DNA of 64,000 nucleotides from Cyanoderma ruficeps. Its lineage: Eukaryota > Chordata > Aves > Passeriformes > Timaliidae. Where the stretch lies: positions 5,087,722 through 5,151,721 of the forward strand of contig VZDJ01000052.1 of the NCBI GenBank assembly GCA_008694505.1. Direction: 5' to 3'. A model generated the notes under the pieces. It saw only the letters and a list, made by a program, of their open reading frames with translations, searched no databases and had not been told where the DNA came from. Below are positions 1-11,552 of the stretch, in pieces (positions within the stretch are counted from its first letter, which is position 1; every line of letters starts with the position of its first letter). The translations under genes and the position numbers were made by a program.

Positions 1-3000
1 CAGGACACTGTGGAGTTTCCTGCTTTGTTGTGTGTATTTTGGACTTCATCAGCTTCCATCCGCAAGGAATTAGATGTACAGCCCAGAAATAATTCAGAGT
101 GCTCCATTCCTTCTCCCATCACTTCGGATTCCGGTCAGCTCGGCATTTAGTGCGAGCTCCTGCAATTAAACCCTTCCCCATGGCATTTTACCACATGGTG
201 TCATGCTACAGCACTGTTTACTTAATCGCCTTACTCTGCTAGATGGCAAGTGTTTCATTAGGGCCTGTGAGGAATTTGTTATAATGCAGCATAATCTAAT
301 GAGGGCTTGTCTCCAGTCAGGACACGTTTGCATTACTGGTTGATGTGATTATGGGGGTAAAGCTTCAGTAGAAACTGGACTAGGGAGCCTTTTGCACACA
401 GGTTTAAAAATAGAATTATGTTACTGCTAAATGAGTACCTGCAAGGTTTGGTATGGTTCATTTCGTTGCTCAGCTGTGAAATAATGCAAAGGACTTCTCT
501 TTTTAAAAGTTCAGACAACTAATTTAATATGTAAACAGTAATTCTTTGGAGAGATAGGTGTGTAATAATAGTGCCATTCTTGTTTAATTGTGGACAGACT
601 TAAATTTAGCATCGTGTCATAAAAACATGATGCATGCTTTTAATTTGAGGTATAAAAGTGAGTTGAAAAAATGCCTTCCAGGTACTTGAACTGAGTCCTC
701 GTCTTTGATTTTGCTTAGAGAAAAGTCAGTGGTGGGAATTGGTTTAGAGGATGTGATTCAAATTAATTTCCTTGCAGGAGCCTCGATTCAGGGTGTAATC
801 TAGAGTTTGGCACTGCTAATAAAGGTGAAGTGTAATTATTTACCAAATGGCACTGAAATGGCATCTATAATAAGGACTAAGCACATGCTGAATTATTTGG
901 ATAAAGATAACCTGTGCTTTCAGTGTTACTCAATGGGAAAATGCTGTGACTTCCTGTGAGGACCACAGGTTTGTTCAGCTTTCATTTCCCCACTGTGTCT
1001 CCCTCACCTCCTTTTCCAGACTTGGTGTGAATCTCTGAGCCAGATTTGGTGTATCTTAGTAAGAATGAAATGCATATCTCTAGGAGACTAGGATGCTTGC
1101 AAATGGGCAGCTTAATATATTTTTACATCTTATTAATTGCATGTTGTCAAGAAATGGAATTTTGCAACTTCTTTTCTCCTTTCTCTCACTTTTTGTGATT
1201 TATGGTCTCCATTTTGCCCTTTCCCTCTTTTCTGCTGCCTTCGAATTCGCTTCCTGGACTGCAAACGTTTTGTAAGTGTGAAATGTTGAGCAGTGAATCT
1301 CATTTTGCCCTGTTTCCACCCCATTCTGCACTTGATTTACGCTCCAGTGTGCAACCCCACGTTACCAGGCTCCAAAGTGCAGCAGACTTGGCTTTGCACG
1401 TGGCAAAGGCCTTGGGAAGGAAATCAGCCAGCACTCCAGCGAGTTCTTTGTGTGCCAGTGTCACATAAGTCACTGTCCAGAGAAATGGACCTGGAAAATC
1501 CATTTCTTCCTGCAGCCATGTAGAGCTGGAAGGGCTGAGCTACAGAGGAACCCAAGTAAGAAATGAAAGCCAGAGTATTCATCATCTGGGCACAGTTTGA
1601 CACTGCTTCGTGGCTTTATTTTTAAAAGGAAAAGAAAGAAAAAACCCTTTCACAAAACTGCAACTCCCAAGCCTTTATCTCCCTCTGCTTGAGAGCTGCT
1701 AGCTTATTTTCTAGAAAAATATCTAAAGTATTTGATGCTAAACTTCCTTTTAGATGAAAATTTGGAGGGGCTTTACCAGATATGTGCAGAAATAATTGTT
1801 GGCAGCAGATGTTTAAGCTTTTCCTAAATGAGGCATTCTTTAACCAGATGATGTAGCTTGTTGTCACTCTGAAATACTGATCTGGAGTCATGAATTCCTA
1901 ATCTGTTCCTGAGGCTCCCACTGCTGGATTCCAGATGTGGAAGATAACATGTTTAAACAGTGCTGCTTCCTTTCCATCCCACAGAGTTTCAGTTCTTTCT
2001 GTTCTGTACTCCATCTCCTCCTCTAAGATGTGATTTATGGATTCCTGAACAGCATCAGGAGCGAGCGGTGCCCTGTCCCAGCAAACTAATTTTATATGAT
2101 TGTGTTTATACTCAAGATGAACAGTTCTCTTGCAATTTGAACTCAGCCTTTTGCTCTGCCCCTACACTTCAACTAACAGGTGCCTTCAGGACTTTTGCCG
2201 TAATAATGCTTTTGAACATCAATTAAAAAAATGTAGTGTAGGCTGATTTAATAAGCATCAGAAGCATCAAAAGCAGGTACTTTGCAGTTTTCCCAGGTGC
2301 AGGTTCTCCCAAACCTGTGGACAAGTCGTTCTTTGCATGTCTTCGATGTCAATTTAATTTGCAGACTGCATTAACATTTTATGAGTAATTATTAATTATT
2401 ATGAGGTGTTAGAAATACGTGTATTTAATAACAGGTGTATCGGATTGCAATCAGTTATCATTTATTACCCAGAAGATTTTCCCTTAAACAATGGAAGTAT
2501 ATGGCTTGCACAGCATAATTACAGGCTGTGGTCTCCTTCTGCTGCTGCTGCTGTTCTTGGGATTGGTGAGTAGGAAATCAGTTTATCTCCACTCCAAGGA
2601 CACCTTTTTAGTCCTGTAAGTGTTTGCACACAGGTGAAGCAGGATTTGAGAGCTGGTTGTATTTGGTTCCAGCCCACACTGTGGGATGTTGTGTGGACTA
2701 AAGGAGTACATAATATATTCTTTTAACATACAGATTTAAAGTGTGAGGTAACTTCCTGTCCTTTTGTTTCTTCCCAGCCCTTCCTGGAAAAAAACCCCAA
2801 ACGTGTAAGAAACAGGTGGGAGAAGCAGTCATTTGAGCTTCATATTGTGGTATGGATGGCCTCAGAAGGATGTTATAAATTTATGGCCTCTATCATCCAA
2901 AATTCTGCTCTTTCATAGCATTGCAGTGGGTTGGCTGCCGAGTTGTCTGTTACTGTGCTCTACTTGAGCTGTTTGGAATATTACTTTGAGAATTGGAAGG

Positions 3001-4963
3001 GCTCTGGGGTGCTAAAAGTGATTATGAGATTTTTCTTTGCTTGACAAGATGAGCAGGTCCAAGTGAAGTACGAGGCAGTTTTGTGGATTGACGGCAGACG
3101 GGTTTCAATCACAGAATCGTGTTGTGATCTGCTCCTCTTTGAGGTGGGATACCAGTGGAACTGAGTTTCAAGGGGATAATTGAAACCCAAATTCTCAGTT
3201 CAAGTGTCATACCTTTTTTGTTTTTTAATTATTCTTAAAAAGATTCAGTGACTCATGGAATTCTGAGAGTTCTTCAGAAACTTTGTTTATAATTTGTCTT
3301 CCTGGAAATCAGAGTAAAAGGTGGTATATTGAGCAGAAACGCCAACTGTCCTAAAATCTTCATTTTAGAATCTGAAAAATGAAGGCTTCCCAGTCCTTAT
3401 CAGTAAATATTTCCAGTTGTGAGTGAGTATTATCCTTCAGCTTGCATGTGACAGTGGTTTTGTGTGCTGATGCCTCTGCTGTGTAGGAGTCTCTGAAGCC
3501 TGCTTAAGTGATCCCGGCTTGTTACTTCCCACCCCAGAGATAACCTCCCCTCCTCAAGTACCTGACCCTCTTAAAAATCAGGAATTAATTCTATGAATGA
3601 GGGCTGTTTTGAGTGGTAAAATAATCCTTTTGGCTAGCCAGGGTAAGCCCAGAGACCAGGCAGAGCCCTTTGAGGAAATTACAGTTACACTTTTCCCAAT
3701 AATAACACAACTTTCACAACTCCCCGAGGATCACGAGACAATTTATTGGGCTCTGCCCACAGAGTTTGGCTGAGGGCTGTGGCTTTTCCTAATCTGCTTT
3801 CTTGAGAGCCAATTGCTGCAGTTCCTGATTTTCATTTGTACACTGAGCTTTCTCTACTCATTCCTTCTTCTGAAATTTTACTGTATCTGAGTGCCAGGAA
3901 GCTGAGTTTTAACTCTGAAATGATGCTGGTGTGATTCTGCCGTGTCCCAGGATGTGAACTGAGAAATTTTGTTATGCTGAAGTTCACTTTCCATCTGGAA
4001 ACCAAACTCTCAAGATGCCCGTGAAGAAATTTAAATTCCTTGAACAGAATTTTGTTTTCACTGCCCCAAACCAGTCATCTGGGAGTCTGGCATACTATGT
4101 ACAATAGACTGAGAAATTTTTGGTAGTGATTACAATGATGGGAATGGAAATGTACCTTTTCATCACTTTTAAATAATCTAGAGACAGTGGACATTAACCC
4201 CGGGACATAATTCAGTTGAAGTGTACCAGTCAAGATCCAGTTTAAGTGTTTTTGATGTTTTTCTCTCAAAGTCATTGGTTGGCAGTAGGTAATTCTTTAA
4301 TACAAAGGAGTTGTTTTCATTTGCAACATTAGTTGCAAGAAAATTTATGGTGTATTATACTTCTCTGCAAAATTCAAGTGGTCCTCTGGAAGAAGGTAAG
4401 CAATAAATAATGCTGCTTCATGCACTGAGTGGACATGAATACATTTATTAGTATAATAAGAAAGCCTTGAAGTAAAATTGTCTAGAAGTGTTTTTACTAG
4501 GTTTCACAGTTATGTTCTCTAATGGAAAACTTTCCCTCATGCTAGTATATATTTAGTCTCATCTGAAAATTAGCATATGGCAAAATACCTGCTGTAACTA
4601 CAAAACACAGATATAGGAGAGACAGAAAATGTCTCTGTATTAAATCATTATGCTTTAATCTAAAGTATTTACATGCCTTTTAAGAATACTGACAAATCAG
4701 GGTGTCTGACTATATAGCAGCACTTGTATGAGCTTAAGTTTGCAAACACCAAAATCAAGAGATAAGGTGTGAGGTTTTTTCAGGGTCTAGTGATTTCTTT
4801 TAATCACCTCAGACTCATGGTTTCTGAGAAAATGGGTTGTTGGTTTTATTTCTCAGGGCTACTGTTACATAACCCCCCCAAACCCTTAGAACTATAGTTT
4901 CCTCCTTAAGTAGGCTTAAAACACACATGGGAGCTTTAACAACTAAAGAGAGATATTCAGCAA
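1..4963. other. AT-rich unique non-coding DNA
   Basis: I see no gene here. Open frames are at most 89 codons, overlap on both strands, and show no domain or coding-like composition. The only simple repeat of note is a run of five CTG units at 2539-2553. Short AT-rich homeodomain-like motifs (TAATTA) recur, for example around 2385-2405, but that is expected at this base composition. Whether any part is conserved across birds cannot be judged from one sequence. Confidence 0.6.
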
Positions 4964-4967
4964 GGAC

Positions 4968-5323
4968 TGTTGCTGTAGGACACAAAAGAAAGATGAGAGA
5001 CTCCAAATATTTCAGAAGGCAAAGAGCATAGAAAAAGAAGCTTTATTTTCTAATTCTTACTACCTTTTATAATGTGTTCCCATACAGACTTAACATGATG
5101 GGTGAATAGGAAGGACACCTCTCTAATCCCATTGGTTAAACCAGAGAAACAGCAAAACACCACCTGGAGAAAGATTGTTTTGAGAAAGGAGAGTTGTTTG
5201 CCAAGATTGTTTTGAGAAGAAACTTCCTTGAGAAGTTTTTCCTTGGGGAAAAAGTTAGCAGCTGCTAGCAGGCTAAAAATCTTTCAGACTCAGAAATCTC
5301 AGACCCACAAAGGACTGAGTGCA
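4968..5323 (-). mobile_element. Antisense LTR-like segment (probable solo LTR of an avian endogenous retrovirus)
   Basis: Read on the minus strand, the segment starts TGCACTCAG and ends CAGCAACA, giving the TG...CA ends typical of retroviral LTRs. The four bases GGAC flank both sides (4964-4967 and 5324-5327), consistent with a 4-bp target-site duplication. On the minus strand a TATA box (TATAAAAGG, plus-strand 5063-5071) is followed within about 16 bases by a poly(A) signal AATAAA (plus-strand 5042-5047), an arrangement found in LTRs where the signal lies close to the cap site. A 16-bp direct repeat (5171-5186 and 5203-5218) falls in the predicted U3 region, as enhancer repeats do. It resembles LTRs I remember from songbird genomes. 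No gag, pol or env remnant is recognised on either side. The exact ends are inferred. Confidence 0.55.
5063..5071 (-). promoter_or_regulatory. TATA box of the antisense LTR
   Basis: On the minus strand this reads TATAAAAGG. It lies just upstream of an AATAAA signal (plus-strand 5042-5047) inside the LTR-like segment. The match to a TATA consensus is seen directly. Present-day activity is unknown. Confidence 0.45.
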
Positions 5324-5511
5324 GGACTGGCAGTGCCAAAGGCTCTGAGCTGGAAGAGTGACTTCATTAGCTGGCATCACCTTTTATGATCTCTTTAGGC
5401 CTCATCCCAGTGAGTGCTGGTTCCATACACCCAGACCATCATCCCTGCTAACCCTGCTTTGACCTGAAAACAATTCCCTGCCTGGAAAAGCACAGTCCTC
5501 AGCCTTTCTTC

Positions 5512-5564
5512 TTTCAGATATATCCTCATAGTGAGGATATCTCACTATGAGGATATCTCTGAAA
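5512..5564. repeat. Near-perfect hairpin, 24-nt arms and 5-nt loop
   Basis: The left arm (5512-5535) and right arm (5541-5564) are reverse complements at 23 of 24 positions, with the spacer GATAT between them. The core also contains an 11-bp direct repeat (GAGGATATCTC at 5533-5543 and 5549-5559). A transcript from either strand would fold into a stable stem, but the stem is shorter than a typical microRNA precursor. No terminal repeats or target-site duplication of a MITE are evident. Function is unknown. Confidence 0.8.
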
Positions 5565-8500
5565 ATCAAAGTGAACAGAGAGGATGTAATCGTAGAAGTG
5601 AAGTTTTTGCATTTCATTTGTCTCAGTGACTCAGATTCAATGTCATGTGCACAAATAAAAATACTTGTCTGTAGCTGGCTGTTCTTCCAAGAGTGACAGA
5701 GTCGGGCTTTGTCCTTTCTAACCAGCTAAATATCATTTGCTTATCTGGCCTCAGACTAAACTCTGGAGGCACGTGCAGGAGATCTCAAGAAATGGGAGGA
5801 AAATAGGAAATAGGTGGAGCTATCTTCAACTTGTCACCCTTCAGGATAAAACTGCACTTAGAAAATTTGAAAAACTGAGAATCAAATTGCTGTTCCTGCT
5901 TTGAGTCAAACAAGGGTAGAAATCCTGTGTGTGTTAGGGAGAAGGTGGCCTCAGAAAAGGTGCAGGTAACAATTCCTCCCTGCTCTGCAAGGCTGGGGTT
6001 GGATTCTGTCCCTGCATCGCTATCTAAAAACGCCTTATCAGAAGTGATCACAATCAGATCAGATTCTTAGTCTGAGGGTGACAAGTCAGAAGATGTGAAA
6101 TTCCCAGTGAAATAACCTGCCTATCAAACAGTGCCTGCATGCATTCCTGTGTACAGCACGAACACCCACAGATCCGCTTTTATTGCCTTCTTTCCTCCAG
6201 TTGAGATCCTGTGAAATCCCACTCAGAGGGGGGCAGATTTTATGGCTGGATTTTATTTTATTGTTTCTGCTTGCTCCATATGTATTTTTGAGCTCCCTGT
6301 GTATGCCTGCGTACTGTGTTAGAAATTTAGGAATAAATTCACAAACAATCTTCCAGAAGTCATTGCAGTGCAATGCTTTCCTTCAGGAAGGCTTTTTGGT
6401 CCTGTCTTTGCTTTTATGACCACGTGGAAATCAGCTGAGATACTCGAGAGAAAATATGAGAGAATTTATTTTGCATTTAGTGTAGATTTTAAGCTGTGCT
6501 TAACAAAACCTTAGTGCCTTAAGCAGCACAGCAGCTCCTCCAGCCATACACATTCACTCTTTCAAGACATTCCACCATGAAGGATTTTGTTGTTGTTGTT
6601 GACTTTATTTCTGTGGTTTCTTAGTCCCCTCTTTGTTCTGCAAATGTGAAGTGTGGTATGTTTCAATTCCTTTGCTCCCTGGAAATGTTAAAGCCATTTG
6701 CTGTTCTAACTGATCCCTGCTTGGAGTGTTTCATTACCGATGCAATCTCGAGGTGAGCATTATAAAGTGAAGTATTATTCTTGATCTCACTGCGAAGCTG
6801 TAGGGAGTCAAACTGCAGGCAGCCAATGTCAAAATCGCCTTTTCTAAAGGATTTTTTTTCCCTCTCTTTTTTTTTAGAGTGAGGGTGAAGTGCATTTAAG
6901 GCTGTGTTTGCTGATCTTGAAGCTCGGGATGTAACGAGTGAAATGACAGAGAAAAAATATGACCTTGCAAAGAATGAGACGAATAAAAATCTACATGAGC
7001 TTTGGGAATAATGGAAATGAGGCACAGCCCAAATGAATGAGACCTTTAAAGGTTGCCTTTCCCTTCAGAAAGGTTTTTGATACAATATGAAGCTTCTAAC
7101 AAATGGTTAAGAAAAGACAATTATGGTACTATCCATAGGGTTCAGAATTCAAGGTGCTCAGACTTGCAGCATTTTGACAGCCATAGAAACTGTTTCCATT
7201 TAATCTATTTTACAAGAATGAAAGAGTGTTTTCGTGCTCTAAGTATGTAGAATATTTAGTCATTAATTTGGTTTTATACTGTTTTCACTGCTGAGATTTG
7301 AGCATATTGTGGAAAATTAATTATCTTAACGCATACCATACTTATGAAGTATTGATTTGCCTTTTCCAGTTAGAGAAAATTGTAGCTTTCTTCCCTCTTA
7401 AATTGAATTTATTTCTTCAGAGGAGTTAGACTGGAAAATGCTTCATGAAAAGCCAGGATATTGAAAAGCGGGGTGTATTGAGGGGATTTTTTGAAATTAA
7501 TTTGAAATATTTCGGGCACCTTTCTTTCACAGCCCCTCTTGTATCAATCCCCAAAGAAATTAGGTAGTGCATCTTCAGCCATTAAAGAATGAGTTGATGT
7601 TGATGATGAGGGTGATTATTATTGTTGTTGTTGTTGTTGAATCATGTCCAAAGCTTCTTCATGTAACTGAACTGATGATTTTTTTTACATTCATTCTAGA
7701 GCGGCTGGTTTTGGAAAAGGGAAGGAGAGATGGGAGTGGGAAGGAAGTTGGTTGGTTTGGTACACGGGGTTTGTTCTAGTTGTGTTTGTTTGTTTTTTCT
7801 TTTTTTTTTCTTGGAGCAAAATCTCTAGCTTTAGGAACAATGGAAAAAGAAATTATATATATTGACTTCAATTTTCCTGTTGATTTTTGTTTTCTGTGCC
7901 AAACGCTCCTCAGGATCTCTAGTGAGTGGCACCAGTTGCACACTGGTGCTCTTCCTGCAAACCCTCTTGTTATTGCAGTGTGTGTGATGGACCCTCCCTC
8001 TCCCTCTGTTGCCCTGCCGTGCTTCTCCTCTCTCCTGCTCCGCCACATTTCACTTGTGATTCCTGCAGCTGACACGTGAATGTTCAGAATTCCCAAACAG
8101 CCCACGGCTGCAATTAGCCATTTGTCAAGGTGTGCATGAACCAAGGGGGCTGCTCGCTGCACTTCTGTCCTTCACTTGATCTGCTGACACACCACAGAAT
8201 TATCCTCTCAGCTCCATGAATGACAAAAGTCCCACAGCAGCGGGAACTCGTCTGGGTAATATATAAAAACCCCATTGTGTGCATTCACCCTTCCCCTCCT
8301 CAATGTAGAGTTGTTTTCCCCTTTCATCTCAGCGTTCCTAAAGGCAATAAAAGCTTTGTCCAGCAGCAGTTATAAATATCTGCTGTGCCACACCCCCAGT
8401 TCTGTGCTTTTTATGCTTTGGCTTGTATGGCTGGAACCCCACGAGGCGTTTTCAAGTGTCTTCTCCATCCAGCTCAAGCCGTTCTCATCACTCCAGAAAT

Positions 8501-11012
8501 GTCTTTCTTCAGCTTACAGGACAGAAGAATGAGCTCCCTTCAGAGCTTAATAGACCTCTGCCTCACACAGCAGCTGAAGGGGTGCTGAGGTAGTGTAATG
8601 AGAGCACAGGCAGTCCAAGTTGGAAGTAAAATACATTTTCTCTGTGATGTGCTCAGCCTTTTTCTGCCCCGGGGCTTAAAAACTGAAATCGACTCTTTAA
8701 TTCAGCGTTCTCCTCCGCACGCTGAAATTCTGCTAATGATTTGAGAGAGTTAACAAGAGGGTAGCAAAAAATGATGTGTCAGATACGTCCGAAACCATAA
8801 AAATTCTAGAGGCAAAACAATTTGAGTCGCGTCAATGGATTTTGAAAAATACCACTTTCTGTCTACTGGAGGCCAAGGAAGAGAACGTATTGAGTTTATT
8901 TGTGTCACAGTATTTTTGCAAACTCCTCATTAAATCAGACTTGAATTAAAGATTGGCTTAACCACAGTTAGAGTGTTATTACCCTTATTTCTTTAGAATA
9001 GCAGAAGAGACAAATTTTCAAGTTTAAAAAGAGTGTAGAAAAATGTCTAAAAATCTAAAAGATCTAAAATCTAGAAAAGCGCTTCAAAACACAAATACAT
9101 TTTTTTTCCTTTTTTAATTTTTTCTTCTGTAGAAGCAGCGCTCTTGGGAGAAGGGCTGGGGTTGGTGATTCACCAGTTCAGTTTGTCTTACAAATGTGAC
9201 ACGTGTGTCAGTTTTTCTGATTTTTTTTTCCTTTTTTTTCCCCATGAGTTTTTATTGGGCAAGCTTGCTGTGCGTCATGAGTGCAAGGTTTCAAGGAGAT
9301 TAATATCCATTTCCAGAAACGTGGCAATTTGTTATGATTTGTGATTCATAAAGGTGGCTATTTACACCATCTAAAATGTTGAATAGGGCATCTATTATTT
9401 CCTGTCTAATTTTTTTAAAGTGCTACAAAGAAGTTCATTTATTCAGCAAGATAATTGCTTTTCATGACACTTTAACATCTGCTTCCAAATGATATCTTCA
9501 GCTCTGCAGCAACACTTAAATCTGCTTTGGAGTTGGAAGCTATTACATGTTAGCAAAGGCATATGATGCAATTTTAAGCTCTTCATGTGTATTTAAAATA
9601 AGATTGATTTGCACCAGTTTCTTTTCTAGGGAACTACAACTTAAACTAATTCTTAGTGATCCAAAGGCATTTAAAACTGGTTCATGAAATCCTCATTCAG
9701 AACTACAAAGCTCAGAAATCTTTCAAAGGCAGTTTACTCCAGCATCACTGTCACGGCTGGAAAAGCCCAGCTTCCTGGCAACTGTTTGGTGGGCTTGGTT
9801 TTTGTTTTTTGGGGTTTTTTTTCCTTGATATTGCCTGTTCTTAGCTCAAAAAATGCTATGTAAAAATAAATTCTTGCAGTGTGTCCTTTGGTGCAAATCA
9901 GCTGGAATTGGGAAGGTAGATTCCTCAGAGGATAGGTGTGGGTTTTTAACAGAAAGCTTGCAACTAAGAGCAAATCCCCAAACTTGGCTGTATGTACCTG
10001 TGTTCCACACACCTGCTTGGGATGTGCAATAGTTCCTGGTCCCAAACTGGTCTCTGGCTGGCTTTAGCTGTATGGGTCCAGCTGGGGAAACAGTCCTGAA
10101 CACATCTGAAGAGTAATTTTTTTTTTTTTTTAATAATATACTCCTGGCAGCTACTCCCATCTTGTCATGGGTCTGATATTTGGCTGGACATTATATCTAT
10201 TATCTGGCTTCTTCCAATTAGGAAGAGAGCTATTTCAGCTTCAGCAAAGCCTCTGTTTCTTACGGGGTGGGAATGAGAAAGGAAGACAGTGAAAAGCCAG
10301 TTAATGAGGCAAAAGATGATCTAAGCTTTTCTCCTGCACTGGCTGGTGGTTGATCACTATTTCAGGTTCTGGATTTGAGGAGGATATTGCAAAGCTATGG
10401 ACACAGGAGAATACTTTGGCAGTCCCTCTTGCCTGGGAACTCCAAGGTTCTTTCTTGTGACCTGCAGACTGGGCTGAACCTGCCCTGTGTTTGACCAGTG
10501 GTTTTTGCAGATTGGTGGTGTGATGGAAATGCAGCCAAATGTCCTCTCAGATCCCACTGTCAAGGCAAAGGAGGACATGAGCTGTTGCTGTTGCTGTCTG
10601 ATTAACATCACGGTAAATGGGATCTGTTAAGTCTAAACAAAATTTGCTTTGGTCCCCACTTTTGAGCATACCTTTATTATTTTTAATGGATTGAAGCTGA
10701 CAGGAGATTTGTGTAAGAAGATTTCGCAGAATTCTAATGAGAATGAGTTCTTTGTCGGCGCGCGACAAAATCCTGACTCATTCAGGGAATGAAAGATGGT
10801 GTTAGTGTTATCCAAGATTATTTACAGAATATTTATAAACGGCTAAACGGTTCTCTGTTGTGTACTGGAGACATCCGTGGGCTCTGGAAGCCCTGAGGCA
10901 GCAAACACCCCTCTAAGTCGGAAGGGAGTGGGTAATTACTGTTGGTAATCCAGCAGGAGCTGGGGAGGGCTGTGTGGGCACGGAGCCTGTGCTGGCAAGG
11001 GCAGAGGTGAAG
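5565..11012. other. Unique non-coding DNA with short TTG repeats
   Basis: No exon is recognised. The longest open frame is 128 codons (7776-8162, minus strand), without a domain, and it is overlapped by competing frames on the plus strand. TTG repeats lie at 6587-6601 (five units) and 7622-7639 (six units). A stretch near 8640-8780 is of mixed composition and contains a TTTAATTC motif and palindromic short words; it could be regulatory, but only comparison with other birds would show that. Confidence 0.55.
7622..7639. repeat. TTG microsatellite, six units
   Basis: Six uninterrupted TTG units follow a short ATT run. This is an ordinary trinucleotide microsatellite. The in-frame translation on the plus strand is part of an unsupported open frame. 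Confidence 0.9.
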
Positions 11013-11552
11013 AAATCACAGAATGTTCCGAGTTGAGAGGGACCCACAAGGATGCACAGGACAGCCCCAAGAATCTTACTGTGTGTCTGAGAGCATTGTC
11101 CAAACGTTTCTTGAACTCTGTCAGGCTTGGTGCTGGCAACTCCATTTCCTTGGGGGCCTGTCACTGGTCACCACAGAGAAGGGCTCAGAGTCTGACCCTC
11201 CTCTTCCCCTCATGAAGGAAGTTGTAAAGTCTCCCCTCAGTCTCCTCCAGCTGTACAGACCGAGTGCCCTCAGCCACACTCCTCCATACAACTTCCCTCC
11301 AAGGCCTTCTGTCATCCTTGTGGCCCTCCTTTGGATGCTTCCTAATACCTTGATGTCTTTTTTATATTGCAATCTTTAAAACCTTAAAATCCTGCATGCA
11401 CACAGCCCTCAAGGTGAGGCTGCAGCAGTGCAGAACAGAGAGACCATCACTTTGCTGGAGCAGCTGGTGATGCCGTGCCCGGAATGTGGCTGGCACAGAG
11501 CACACTGTTGATGGATATTCCACTTGCTGTTGGCCAGGCCTCCCAGCACCCT
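11013..11552 (-). mobile_element. CR1 LINE fragment, antisense, 3' part of ORF2 and 3' UTR
   Basis: The plus strand opens with AATCACAGAATGTTCCGAGTT, the reverse complement of a CR1 3' end. It then follows the avian CR1 consensus as I remember it: a tract ending in TTGTCCAAACGTTTCTTGAACT, a CTGTCACTGGTCACCACAGAGAAG stretch, and a late GAGGCTGCAGCAGTGCAGAACAGAG stretch. On the minus strand a frame over 11121-11372 retains two motifs of the CR1 reverse-transcriptase ORF C-terminal region: QRRATRMTEGL and LGLYSWRRLRGDF. Small deletions and shifts break the frame, so the copy is dead. It is truncated at its 5' end, as most CR1 copies are. Similarity may trail weakly to about 11700, where a CACAGGGCTGCTGCAG tract occurs. 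CR1 is a non-LTR retrotransposon that copies itself through reverse transcription. Confidence 0.9.

Noticed and set aside
2539..2553. CTG repeat as a possible coding polyleucine or signal-peptide segment
   Set aside because: No long open frame with a start and a plausible mature protein surrounds it.
3108..3125. AATCACAGAATCG, like a CR1 end
   Set aside because: No downstream CR1 similarity follows.
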